From Mycobacterium saskatchewanense (GTDB lineage Bacteria; Actinomycetota; Actinomycetes; Mycobacteriales; Mycobacteriaceae): a stretch of 64,000 nucleotides of DNA. Made by a program: the position numbers and the translations under genes. The DNA lies in contig NZ_AP022573.1 in NCBI RefSeq assembly GCF_010729105.1, positions 5,022,001 to 5,086,000 of the forward strand, in the 5' to 3' direction. The stretch's first letter is position 1. Each line of letters opens with the position of its first letter. Positions 26,471-34,100 of this stretch are shown here, piece after piece. A model generated the notes under the pieces. That model was not told where the DNA came from. It saw nothing but the letters and a program-made list of their open reading frames with translations, and made no database searches.

Positions 26471-26755
26471 ATGAGTGAAATTCTCTACAATTTCGGCGCG
26501 AACAACGCCTCGTTGGACGATGTCAACAGCAACATCAACAGCATTCAAGAAGTCCGCTCCGACATCAACAATCTGTTCAGCGTGCTGGCGACCGTGTACG
26601 AGGGCGCCGGCGCGACCGCGCTGAACCAAGCCCACCAGAACATCGACTCGATGTTGGACGACATGCTCAACAACATGTCCATCACGCAGCAGCAAGCGCA
26701 GGATCAGCAGGCCGCCATGCAGGCTCTGGACCAGCAGAACGCCTCCGCGTTCTGA
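26471..26755 (+). CDS. WXG100-family protein, EsxA-like, with YEG replacing WxG
   Basis: The 94-residue protein starts MSEILYNFGANN behind a GAGGAG site and has the length and helix-turn-helix form of EsxA. The turn reads TVYEGAGATALNQ, so the tryptophan is replaced by tyrosine; this substitution is known in divergent family members. The C-terminus is a Gln-rich helix (ITQQQAQDQQAAMQALDQQ). It would form a heterodimer with the preceding protein. Confidence 0.85.
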   Translation: MSEILYNFGANNASLDDVNSNINSIQEVRSDINNLFSVLATVYEGAGATALNQAHQNIDSMLDDMLNNMSITQQQAQDQQAAMQALDQQNASAF

Positions 26756-26769
26756 GGACCGCCGGGGAG

Positions 26770-26800
26770 GCCCGGGCTTGTCCAGCCGGCGAGCCCGGGC
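26770..26800 (+). terminator. Stem-loop after the WXG100 pair
   Basis: GCCCGGGCT at 26770-26778 is the exact reverse complement of AGCCCGGGC at 26792-26800, giving a 9-bp GC-rich stem with a 13-base loop 14 bp after the stop. No T-run follows. It may terminate some transcripts or protect the 3' end of the WXG100 mRNA so that these small proteins are made in excess over the downstream genes. Confidence 0.55.
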
Positions 26801-26853
26801 GTTCCCGCGCTGACTAGACATTTCCCGCACTGAACAGAAGGGATTCACCGACA

Positions 26854-27315
26854 ATGGCGAGCAGCGGTTCGAACAACGATAATTCCGGCGGGTCGGGTGG
26901 GTCCGGCGGCTCGGGTGGGTCCGGCGGTTCGGGTGTGTCCGGCGGTTCGGGTGTGTCCGGCGGTTCGGGTGGGTCCGGCGGGTTCAACATCCCTGATCTG
27001 GTGGACGGCCTGAAGCAACTCCAGGACAGCGGGCCGGCCGATGTCAAGCTCTCATCCGAAACCCGGGACGCCTATCTCAACATCATCAGTACGTTTCGCG
27101 GTCAGCTACAGGCTCAGCTCACCGCCATCGGCAAGTTGGGTTCCCTGGGGAGCCCGGGCTCCCTTGGGTCGGCGAACCAGACCAAGAACAACCTCGAGAT
27201 GGACGTCTCGGGCCTCGACGGTATCGAACAATCGATAAACCAATACTTGTCTTACCTGGACGAATTCTCGACGACGGTGAAGAAGGCCGCCGATCGTCTC
27301 CTGCAATCCGGATAA
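26854..27315 (+). CDS. Small Gly/Ser-repeat protein with helical C-terminal domain, unknown function
   Basis: The 153-residue protein begins with about 45 residues of Gly-Ser repeats encoded by five 18-bp units. It continues as a helical domain of about 100 residues (FNIPDLVDGLKQLQDSG, AYLNIISTFRGQLQAQL, then GIEQSINQYLSYLDEF). I do not recognise a family. It sits between the WXG100 pair and another repeat-rich protein, all in one orientation, so it is likely a co-expressed ESX substrate or partner. It has no Sec signal. Confidence 0.6.
   Translation: MASSGSNNDNSGGSGGSGGSGGSGGSGVSGGSGVSGGSGGSGGFNIPDLVDGLKQLQDSGPADVKLSSETRDAYLNIISTFRGQLQAQLTAIGKLGSLGSPGSLGSANQTKNNLEMDVSGLDGIEQSINQYLSYLDEFSTTVKKAADRLLQSG
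26893..26982 (+). repeat. 18-bp tandem repeat encoding Gly-Ser linker, five copies
   Basis: Five adjacent units of TCGGGTGGGTCCGGCGGC, or the variant with TGTG in place of TGGG, encode SGGSGG or SGVSGG. The units stay in frame, so copy number change alters only linker length. Confidence 0.85.
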
Positions 27316-27332
27316 GGCCGGGGGATACGGCG

Positions 27333-29501
27333 GTGTCTCACCACAAGAAAGCGCTCACAGCCGAGCAGATCGACGACATGATCAACTCCGGCAAGCTCCC
27401 GCAGAACACCCCCGGAGCGGACTGGAGTTTGTTCGAAAGTCTCACGAACAGCGATGTTTCGTCGCTGACCACCTCGCAGGATGAGCTGCAGGACATCACC
27501 GGAACGACAAGTAACCCTGCCGCCGTTGCCGTCGAAGATTTCACCGGCGTGTCGTTTACTTCCATGCTCAACGATTTCCAGGGTGCCTCCGGAACCCTCG
27601 ACAACGGCAACGGCGCTGCCCTGCAGCAGATCTCGGCCAATATCGTCAACGCGTCTGATGCCTTCCAGCAAGATCTCGCGACGCAGGACGCGCTGAACCA
27701 GTGGGTGGGCAAGACGCATGACGCGGCCATACAGAACATCAACCAGTCGCTCCCGGATGTGACCAACATCGCCATGGGCGCGAACGCTCTGGGCCTTCTG
27801 ATAGACGCGTTCTCTCACACGATCTTCCAGACTCAGTGGTATTTGCTCAAGAACGCCGGCGGCTACAACGAGTCGGTTAGTAGGTGGCCGAACGAGATCG
27901 ACGAGATCAACCAGGTCTACGACTCGTTTGCCCAAGACGTAATGAACACCGTCTACGCGCCAAACATCACGAGCATCGCGAGCAACAACCCCGGCTTCTC
28001 GACGCCCGCGTCCTCGACCGACTCCTCGTCGGTGCCACCGCCTATTCCAACGCCTACCCCTGCTCCTACTCCGCCGCCTACCCCTCCGCCCCCTACGCCA
28101 CCACCTCTAGTCACCAACGACGCCGGATCCGGTGGGGCGATCCCGCCACCCGGAGACCCTCTCGGCGATTCGGGGAACACCGATCTGGCCGGGGGGTCGG
28201 GCAATTCCGCCGGGGGATCCGGGAACTTTCAGCTTCCCACCGGTGCCGCGGGGGCGGGGTCGGGCGACTTTGCCCTGCCCACTGGTGTCCCGGGGGCCGG
28301 GTCGGGCGACTTTGCCTTGCCCACTGGTGTCCCGGGGGCCGGGTCGGGCGACTTTGCGTTGCCTGGCGGTGATTCATCTGATGGGTCGGGTGATTTCCCG
28401 TTGCCCAGTGGTGTTCCGGGCGATGGGTCGGGTGACCTTGCGTTGCCTGGTGGTGATTCATCTGATGGGTCGGGTGATTTCCCGTCGCCCACTGATGTTC
28501 CAGGTGACGGATCGGGTAGCTTTGCGTTGCCCGGCGGTGATCCCTCCGCGGGGGGCTCGGGTGATTTCCCCTTGCCCAGTGGCGTTCCGGGGGCGGGGTC
28601 GAGCGATTTCGCACTGCCCAGCGGTGATTCGGCTGCGGGTAGCGGCAATTTCCCATTGCCCAGCGCGGCGGGCCTGTCCAACTCGCTCGGCGGGTCCGGC
28701 GGTGCCTTCAGCGGATCCGGCAGTCCCGGTGCGGGCCTTGGCGGTCCTACAACGCCCAATGGCGCGGGGGGGAATGGGGCTCCTCTCAGCGACATCAGTG
28801 AGCCCTCTGCAGGTTCCGGGAACCTTGTGCCACCCAACGGATCCGGCGCCAGCAGCCCGTTCGGCGGATCGTCCGGCGCTGCTGGCGGCTCGGGGAACCC
28901 AGCATCCGGGCTCAGCGGGTTGGGTCAAGCAGCCGAGGGGCTGGGAGAACCCCTGCAGCAGGCGCTGGGCGCAGCGCAGGGCCACCCGGGTGGCATGCCG
29001 GGCAGCGGCATGCCCGGTCCCGGCCCCAAAGATCTCGATGCGCTCGGTAAGCCCGGGGGCGGCGGTGGTCACGGCGCAGGCGCGGGCGCCGGTCTCGGCC
29101 CGAACGGCCACGACACCCTGGCGCCCGCAGGTGCGCCCGTGGCCGCCGCGAATAAGGGAACTCCGCCATCGGAGAACGCTTTGGCGCGTCCGGGTGGTGT
29201 GCCCTTGGGTGCCGGTGGTTCGCCCGGTGGAGCGCCGCCGGGCGGTGGTGGCGGGGGAGGACAGCGCGGGCCCGGCGGTAAGGAGCACAAGCCCAATAAG
29301 GCGTTGCGCCGCAAGAAGAACGGTGAATTCGTCCTTGGCGACGTCGATGCCGTCGTCCCCGTCATCGGCGACGATGGTCCGGACGAGGCCGAACCGCCCC
29401 AGCGCGCCCCGGCGCCACCGGTGCCTCAGACGCCTCGGCCGGCATCGGCGGGTGCCCCCCGTCGGCCTGCGTCCGAACAACGGACGGAGGTCGGTTGGTG
29501 A
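27333..29501 (+). CDS. Large ESX-substrate-like protein with 14-residue repeats
   Basis: The 722-residue protein starts at a GTG at 27333. Residues 1-230 are helical and non-repetitive, with NQWVGKTHDAA resembling a WxG turn. A proline-rich segment follows, then from about residue 290 a run of 14-residue repeats of the type GSGDFALPTGVPGA, and a Gly/Pro/Ala-rich tail. The C-terminus is compact and charged (NKALRRKKNGEFVLGDVDA, then IGDDGPDEAE). The end layout, a basic patch followed by an acidic one, resembles that of the EspA-like protein in this cluster. The function is unknown; a secreted surface or filament component is plausible. The stop overlaps the next gene. Confidence 0.65.
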   Translation: MSHHKKALTAEQIDDMINSGKLPQNTPGADWSLFESLTNSDVSSLTTSQDELQDITGTTSNPAAVAVEDFTGVSFTSMLNDFQGASGTLDNGNGAALQQISANIVNASDAFQQDLATQDALNQWVGKTHDAAIQNINQSLPDVTNIAMGANALGLLIDAFSHTIFQTQWYLLKNAGGYNESVSRWPNEIDEINQVYDSFAQDVMNTVYAPNITSIASNNPGFSTPASSTDSSSVPPPIPTPTPAPTPPPTPPPPTPPPLVTNDAGSGGAIPPPGDPLGDSGNTDLAGGSGNSAGGSGNFQLPTGAAGAGSGDFALPTGVPGAGSGDFALPTGVPGAGSGDFALPGGDSSDGSGDFPLPSGVPGDGSGDLALPGGDSSDGSGDFPSPTDVPGDGSGSFALPGGDPSAGGSGDFPLPSGVPGAGSSDFALPSGDSAAGSGNFPLPSAAGLSNSLGGSGGAFSGSGSPGAGLGGPTTPNGAGGNGAPLSDISEPSAGSGNLVPPNGSGASSPFGGSSGAAGGSGNPASGLSGLGQAAEGLGEPLQQALGAAQGHPGGMPGSGMPGPGPKDLDALGKPGGGGGHGAGAGAGLGPNGHDTLAPAGAPVAAANKGTPPSENALARPGGVPLGAGGSPGGAPPGGGGGGGQRGPGGKEHKPNKALRRKKNGEFVLGDVDAVVPVIGDDGPDEAEPPQRAPAPPVPQTPRPASAGAPRRPASEQRTEVGW
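28212..28670 (+). repeat. 42-bp tandem repeat (14 residues), about 11 copies
   Basis: In-frame units of the form (A/D)GSGDF(A/P)LP(T/S/G)G(V/D)P(G/S) follow each other with one 15-residue exception. From about 28340 units ending in VPG and in DSS alternate, so the array probably grew by duplication of a 28-residue pair. Confidence 0.8.
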
Positions 29502-30496
29502 CATCGCTGCGCTCGGTGGCAGTGCTTCGGCCTACTCCCCGACCTATCGCGGAGGGTGATCTGGGGCCGGACTGCTACTGGCGCGCCGTCTGTGAATATC
29601 CCGGTGCCACTCCGGCGGACATGGCGGTGGAGGCGGGAAAGGCTGCACTCGCGGCGGCGGACGCCGATGTCGATAGCGCCCGATGGTTGCTGCACGCGGG
29701 AGTCGGGCCGCAAGGGAGCCAGGGCTGGCCGGTGCACCACCACATTCAGAATGGCGTCGTCGGGGGCCACGGCAATGCGCTCGAACTGAAGCAGAACTGC
29801 GCCGGCGGGCTCACCTCTTGGTTGTTGGCCTCGCGGTTGCTCGACGGGTCCGGCTATGCGATCTGCACCGGCGCTGACAACTGGTCGTGGAGCGACCGAT
29901 TGGCCACGTGCAGAGCCGTCGGAGGTGAACCCTTCTCTGACGTCGCTTATGCGACCGTCATCTCGCGGCGTGGGGGGTTCGCGAGACTGATGGGCAGTGG
30001 AACCGCCAGTTGCCCTGACTTGGCCGATGATTGGCGGATACACGATTCGTTCTGGCAGAACACCGGGACGGACGACTTTTACAATGCATATACGCGCGCG
30101 ACCGCGTTGCGATCCGATGAGTCACTGCGCCAGTCGTTTCAGATGTTCGGGCACGCGATCAATTGCGCGTTGGCCGACGCGGGGATCAGCGCGCAATACG
30201 TCGATTACTTTGTGCCGCAAGGGTCGGACACCGGGCAGCCGTTCCGGTCGCTCGCCAACATCTTCGGGCTGCCGTGGTCGGAAGAACTGCACCGGCACAC
30301 CCTCGACCACGGGTATCTGGGCGTGAGCACCCAGGCGGACGGACTTGTCTTCCTGGCCCGCACCGGCGGGCTCAAGAAGGACTCGATCGTCTTGTTGCTG
30401 GCCGCCGAGTACCAGTTGAGCGCCACGGCGGTTGTCCTGGGAGTCGTCAGCCCTCCCCAGGTGGCGGCGGAGGGAATGATGCAGGTGATCTCATGA
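29498..30496 (+). CDS. KASIII (FabH)-like condensing-enzyme homologue in the ESX cluster
   Basis: The GTG at 29498 overlaps the previous stop, with GGAGG eight bases upstream; 332 residues. The thiolase-fold pattern is recognisable: the active-site cysteine in ELKQNCAGGLTSWLLASRLL followed by a YAICTGADNWSW strand, and a C-terminal HTLDHGYLGVSTQADGLVFLA resembling the Asn-containing GNxSxAS motif of KASIII, here with D-H-G-Y-L-G and no clear asparagine. A histidine candidate is in FQMFGHAINCAL. KASIII enzymes prime fatty-acid or polyketide chains; no ACP or other synthase gene is adjacent. It may acylate or modify an exported protein or lipid, which is speculation. Confidence 0.6.
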   Translation: MTSLRSVAVLRPTPRPIAEGDLGPDCYWRAVCEYPGATPADMAVEAGKAALAAADADVDSARWLLHAGVGPQGSQGWPVHHHIQNGVVGGHGNALELKQNCAGGLTSWLLASRLLDGSGYAICTGADNWSWSDRLATCRAVGGEPFSDVAYATVISRRGGFARLMGSGTASCPDLADDWRIHDSFWQNTGTDDFYNAYTRATALRSDESLRQSFQMFGHAINCALADAGISAQYVDYFVPQGSDTGQPFRSLANIFGLPWSEELHRHTLDHGYLGVSTQADGLVFLARTGGLKKDSIVLLLAAEYQLSATAVVLGVVSPPQVAAEGMMQVIS

Positions 30497-31266
30497 GCGG
30501 GGTGTTGACGGGCCAGGTCGGAACCCTCGATCTCCTCGATGTGAATGCGATCAGCGAGTTTCACGGTCGTGACTTCCTGCCGTACCCCTTCATGTTCACC
30601 CAGGGGCCCCGCTTTGCCACCAGGGACGAGGCCGCCGCATATGTGGGGGCGGTTCCCGACCGGCTTCTCCATGGAGACCTGAATCGCTTCTTGGAATGCC
30701 TGATCGCCTACGACGCCGCCGATATCCGGGTGGAGTGCCGCGTGCAATACATACCGGCGGACACGCCGAGCCTGCGTTTGATCGGTTATAGGGCAGGCCA
30801 TCTCGGCTTTCTCGCCTCCCAACACCCGGACGCTGATCTGATCGACGTCTACACCGTGTCGCCATACGACCTGGGTCAAGCGATTGCCGACGCTGTCTCG
30901 TTGAGCCAACCGGGCATGCATTCCGCGATCGTGATTCCCGAATATGTGCCGCGAGGGAAAGTCGAGTACGACCGCGGGGACTTCATGGTGCACGACAGGC
31001 CGGCGTCCGAACTCGGTGTCACCGTTCCCGCAAGCGAAGTGACCGCCTATGCCACGGTTCAGAGTCATTGGCGCCCGACACGAAGGTGGGGACTTGACCG
31101 GGGTAAACGCGCCCTGGTGTGGGTGCGGGTCAACGATGACGGCGAGTACATGTATGTGTCGGACCAGTCCCATGCGCGGCCCATGACCAGGCCGGCACTG
31201 CGTGAAGAAATCGACCGACTCATCGCCGATGACGTCGCGATCCTGCGGGAGTTCCGACGTGACTAG
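30493..31266 (+). CDS. EspG-like protein (second copy)
   Basis: ATG 30493 overlaps the previous stop (ATGA) and gives 257 residues; the frame upstream is antisense-like and discarded. The pattern is close to EspG: ISEFHGRDFLPYPFMFT at the N-terminus, beta strands around IRVECRVQYIP and LRLIGYRAGHLGFLASQ, then AIVIPEY and the C-terminal helix REEIDRLIADDVAILREF. It differs strongly from the first EspG, so it probably serves another substrate, perhaps the giant protein or the repeat proteins. Confidence 0.6.
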   Translation: MSGVLTGQVGTLDLLDVNAISEFHGRDFLPYPFMFTQGPRFATRDEAAAYVGAVPDRLLHGDLNRFLECLIAYDAADIRVECRVQYIPADTPSLRLIGYRAGHLGFLASQHPDADLIDVYTVSPYDLGQAIADAVSLSQPGMHSAIVIPEYVPRGKVEYDRGDFMVHDRPASELGVTVPASEVTAYATVQSHWRPTRRWGLDRGKRALVWVRVNDDGEYMYVSDQSHARPMTRPALREEIDRLIADDVAILREFRRD

Positions 31267-31289
31267 ATGTGCAAGGGAAAGGGGTTGAC

Positions 31290-31763
31290 GTGGACAACGA
31301 CGCCGTAGGCCATGACTTCGCTCATGTGCTGTCGTTGGTGCAGGACCAGATGCACGAGCTCTCAGTGATGCAACAAAAGCGGGCGGCACTCTCCGCGACG
31401 GCGACTGCCGCGGACGGGACCGTCCAGGTGACCGTTGACGCGCAACGTATGGTGACCAGGACGGTGATCGACGAGTCGTATCTGGAGGACTATGAGTTCA
31501 CCGATCTCGGCGATCACATCACGACCGCGGCGCAAGAGGCCGTACAGGAGATCGAGAGACAGGCGGCCGCCTTGATGGCGCCCCTGAATGAACGGCGCCA
31601 AGAGATCTCATCGCTGTCAAACCTGGTTGTCGACATCCCACAATTTGGAGATCTCATCTCCGGGCCGAACCCACTGTCGTCGGCCGCGCCACAACACCGT
31701 CGTGTCGACGGCGACAATGACGGCATCGACGACTTCTCGTCGTATCCATCGGTGAGGAGATAG
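31290..31763 (+). CDS. YbaB/EbfC-family protein, EspL-like
   Basis: I chose GTG 31290 (157 residues) because AAAGGGG ends five bases upstream; GTG 31269 is an alternative that adds seven residues. The family pattern is a long N-terminal helix (HVLSLVQDQMHELSVMQQKRA), a beta sheet with DGTVQVTVDAQRMVTRTVID and a C-terminal helix (DLGDHITTAAQEAVQEIERQ). In ESX-1 the EspL protein has this fold and stabilises EspE and EspF-type substrates. A cytosolic chaperone or scaffold role here is likely. It ends two bases before the next start. Confidence 0.75.
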   Translation: MDNDAVGHDFAHVLSLVQDQMHELSVMQQKRAALSATATAADGTVQVTVDAQRMVTRTVIDESYLEDYEFTDLGDHITTAAQEAVQEIERQAAALMAPLNERRQEISSLSNLVVDIPQFGDLISGPNPLSSAAPQHRRVDGDNDGIDDFSSYPSVRR

Positions 31764-31765
31764 CC

Positions 31766-33109
31766 GTGGCTGACTCGCTCAGCGTCAATCCGGACAGCAT
31801 GCGGACCGCAGCCGCCAATGTCGAGGACGTCGCTACGGAGATCAAGGAGGTGCTGACCTCACTGAGTGGTCAGCTGGGCGCTCTCGGTTCGTCTTGGGGG
31901 GACGATTCGATCGGCCACCAATTCGCCAATGGCTCCAGCGGCTACCTCGCACAGGTGGACGAAGTCAACGAGGCGATCAAGGATGCGGCCGAGCAGTTGG
32001 ACAGCATCGCACAATCTTTGACGGCGTCCGCAAGCAACTTCCAAAATCTGGACGGCCAGCCCGGGTCTGGTGGCACGGGGAACGTCCTGCTCACCAACGG
32101 GCCAGGAAGCTCCGGAGGTTCCGGCGGATCTGGATCGGGTGGCGACGGCGGGAACGGATCCGGCGGTTCCGGCGGAAGCGGACAAGTGCTCACGACGATG
32201 CAGACTCAGCTGCTGCCTGAGCTGCCGCGCACGTCGACGCCGACGGCTTCTGCGGTGCCGGTGCAGCCGGAGGTGGCGGGGATGCCGGTGAATTCGGTGT
32301 TGGCGTCGGGGTTGCCGGTTTCGCCGACGACGTTGTCGGCTGGGTTGCCGGGGACGGGGTTGTCGCCGACGGCTTCTGCGGTGCCGGTGCAGCCGGCCGT
32401 GGCGGGGATGCCGGTGAATTCGGTGTTGGCGTCGGGGTTGCCGGTTTCGCCGACGACGTTGTCGGCTGGGTTGCCGGGGACGGGGTTGTCGCCGACGGCT
32501 TCTGCGGTGCCGGTGCAGCCGGCCGTGGCGGGGGCGCCGGTGAATTCGGTGTTGGCGTCGGGGTTGCCGGTTTCGCCGACGACGTTGTCGGCTGGGTCGC
32601 CGGGGACGGGGTTGTCGCCGACGGCTTCTGCGGTGCCGGCGCAGCCGGCCGTGCCGGGGATGCCGGTGAATTCGGTGTTGGCGTCGGGGTTGCCGGTTTC
32701 GCCGACGACGTTGTCGGCTGGGTCGCCGGGGACGGGGTTGTCGCCGACGGCTTCTGCGGTGCCGGCGCAGCCGGCCGTGGCGGGGGCGCCGGTGAATTCG
32801 GTGTTGGCGTCGGCGGTTCCGCCTCAGCCGGGCACGACCGCACCTCCGGCTACGGTGACGCCGCCGCCCCCCGGGTCGCCCGTCGATGTCGGTAATCTCC
32901 TGACCAGCGCACTGCCGGCGGGCGCGACAGCCTTGCCGATCAACTCCGACTCCCTCCTCCAGATCCTCGAGGGCCTGACCGAGCCGGCGGGTGAAGGTGT
33001 CAGTGCCGCAATGCAAGCCATCCAATCCGGCTCGAAGCCGGACCCTGGCGCCCCGCCTAGCCCAACCACACCCGGCCACCCCCCGGGTCCGGCCACCGCG
33101 ACCGAATAG
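31766..33109 (+). CDS. WXG100-type protein with long proline-rich repeat tail
   Basis: The GTG at 31766 follows GGTGAGGAGA. Residues 1-95 form a WXG100-like hairpin (SLSVNPDSMRTAAANVEDVA, then the SSWGDDSIGHQF turn with the W-G pair). A Gly-Ser stretch leads to five 42-residue repeats rich in Pro, Val, Ala and Ser from residue 159, then a Pro-rich C-terminus with a short helical segment (ITNSDSLLQILEGL-type). It lies directly upstream of the giant protein gene, 52 bp apart, so it may be its WXG100 export partner, as EsxE/EsxF are encoded beside CpnT in M. tuberculosis. Confidence 0.7.
   Translation: MADSLSVNPDSMRTAAANVEDVATEIKEVLTSLSGQLGALGSSWGDDSIGHQFANGSSGYLAQVDEVNEAIKDAAEQLDSIAQSLTASASNFQNLDGQPGSGGTGNVLLTNGPGSSGGSGGSGSGGDGGNGSGGSGGSGQVLTTMQTQLLPELPRTSTPTASAVPVQPEVAGMPVNSVLASGLPVSPTTLSAGLPGTGLSPTASAVPVQPAVAGMPVNSVLASGLPVSPTTLSAGLPGTGLSPTASAVPVQPAVAGAPVNSVLASGLPVSPTTLSAGSPGTGLSPTASAVPAQPAVPGMPVNSVLASGLPVSPTTLSAGSPGTGLSPTASAVPAQPAVAGAPVNSVLASAVPPQPGTTAPPATVTPPPPGSPVDVGNLLTSALPAGATALPINSDSLLQILEGLTEPAGEGVSAAMQAIQSGSKPDPGAPPSPTTPGHPPGPATATE
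32240..32812 (+). repeat. 126-bp near-identical tandem repeat, 4.5 copies
   Basis: Copies begin at 32240, 32366, 32492 and 32618, and a partial one at 32744. Each encodes 42 residues starting PTASAVP and containing PVNSVLASGLPVSPTTLSAG. The copies differ only by a few bases (E/A, M/A, L/S and V/A swaps), so the array is recent or kept uniform by gene conversion. It is a likely hotspot for copy-number variation and for assembly errors. Confidence 0.9.
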
Positions 33110-33161
33110 CGCCCTTATGCGACCCGCGTTCGGAGCTGTACTGGCAGCATGAGGATCTCGG

Positions 33162-34100
33162 ATGGGTATTGAAATTCCGCCCGGCCTGCAATGGGTCGCG
33201 TACCTGGCCGGTGAGCAGTGGCCCAAGGGCGACGAAACCGCCATGTTCGAAATCGGCAACGACTGGAACAACTCGTCGCAACAGTTGTCAGCGCTGATAC
33301 CCAAATTGCAACAGGCGCAGTCCGACACGATGTCGGCGGTCTCGGGCCAGACGGCCAGTGCGGTGGCAGCGCAATTCCAGTCGCTGCTCTCCGGTGATTC
33401 GTCCATCCAGAATCTGGCCGACCAGATGTCGTCGTTGGGCAGCCTCGCCCGGCAGACCGGCACGGACATTCAGTACACCAAGCTGCAAATCTTGAGCTCA
33501 TTGGCGATCGCCGCCGCAGAGATTGCGTATGCACTCGCATCGGTCGAATGGACCTTCGGCGCGTCGATGGCCTGGATCCCGCCCATCGAAGCAATCACGA
33601 TGGCGACGGTGCGCGAGCTCGTCACGGCGTTGGTGCGCCGGATTCTGACCTACTTGGCCGAGACACTGACCAAGAAGGGACTCCAGCAGCTCGGCAAGAA
33701 GGCCGCGGTGACGGCGATGAAGTTGGCACCGGAGATGGCCAAGGGGGCGGCGGTAGGAGCGGCCATAGGGGTGGTTCAAGACGTCGCCATCGAGGAGTGG
33801 CAAATTCAGCACGGGTTCCGCGACGGTGGCCTCGATTTGCAGCAGGTTTTTGAAATCGCCGTCGGCGCGGTGATAGGTGGGGCCGTGAGTCCTCTCGCGC
33901 ACGGTGCCATTGCCAAAGTCATTGGAGAATCCACCGATATCGCTTCGAAGGCCGTTAAGGGCGCGCTCGGCCACTTCGGGACCGGGGTGGTCGGGAACGT
34001 CGCGGGTGGGGTGGCCACCGGGGGTGGCCTCGATGCGGCGGACATCTTCGGGGGAGCCGGTGGCGGTGCCATTTCCGGAGGAATCCACGGCGGGTCCGAG
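33162..34100 (+). other. Domain: WXG100/CpnT-N-terminal-like region of the giant protein
   Basis: Residues 1-313. It starts GIEIPPGLQWVAYLAGEQWP and carries a paired-helix segment (AMFEIGNDWNNSSQQLSALI, then SLARQTGTDIQYTKLQ), followed by hydrophobic segments (IAAAEIAYALASVEWTFGAS, AAVGAAIGVVQDVAI, FEIAVGAVIGGAVS) and a Gly-rich end. Similar N-termini are known from actinobacterial CpnT-like proteins, where this part mediates ESX export and has been proposed to make a channel. A pore function here is not shown by sequence. Confidence 0.6.

Noticed and set aside
26770..26800. Intrinsic terminator of the classical type
   Set aside because: The stem is perfect but no T-run follows; kept only as a stem-loop with possible terminator role.
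32240..32812. CRISPR array
   Set aside because: Units are contiguous 126-bp in-frame coding repeats without unique spacers, and no cas genes are present.
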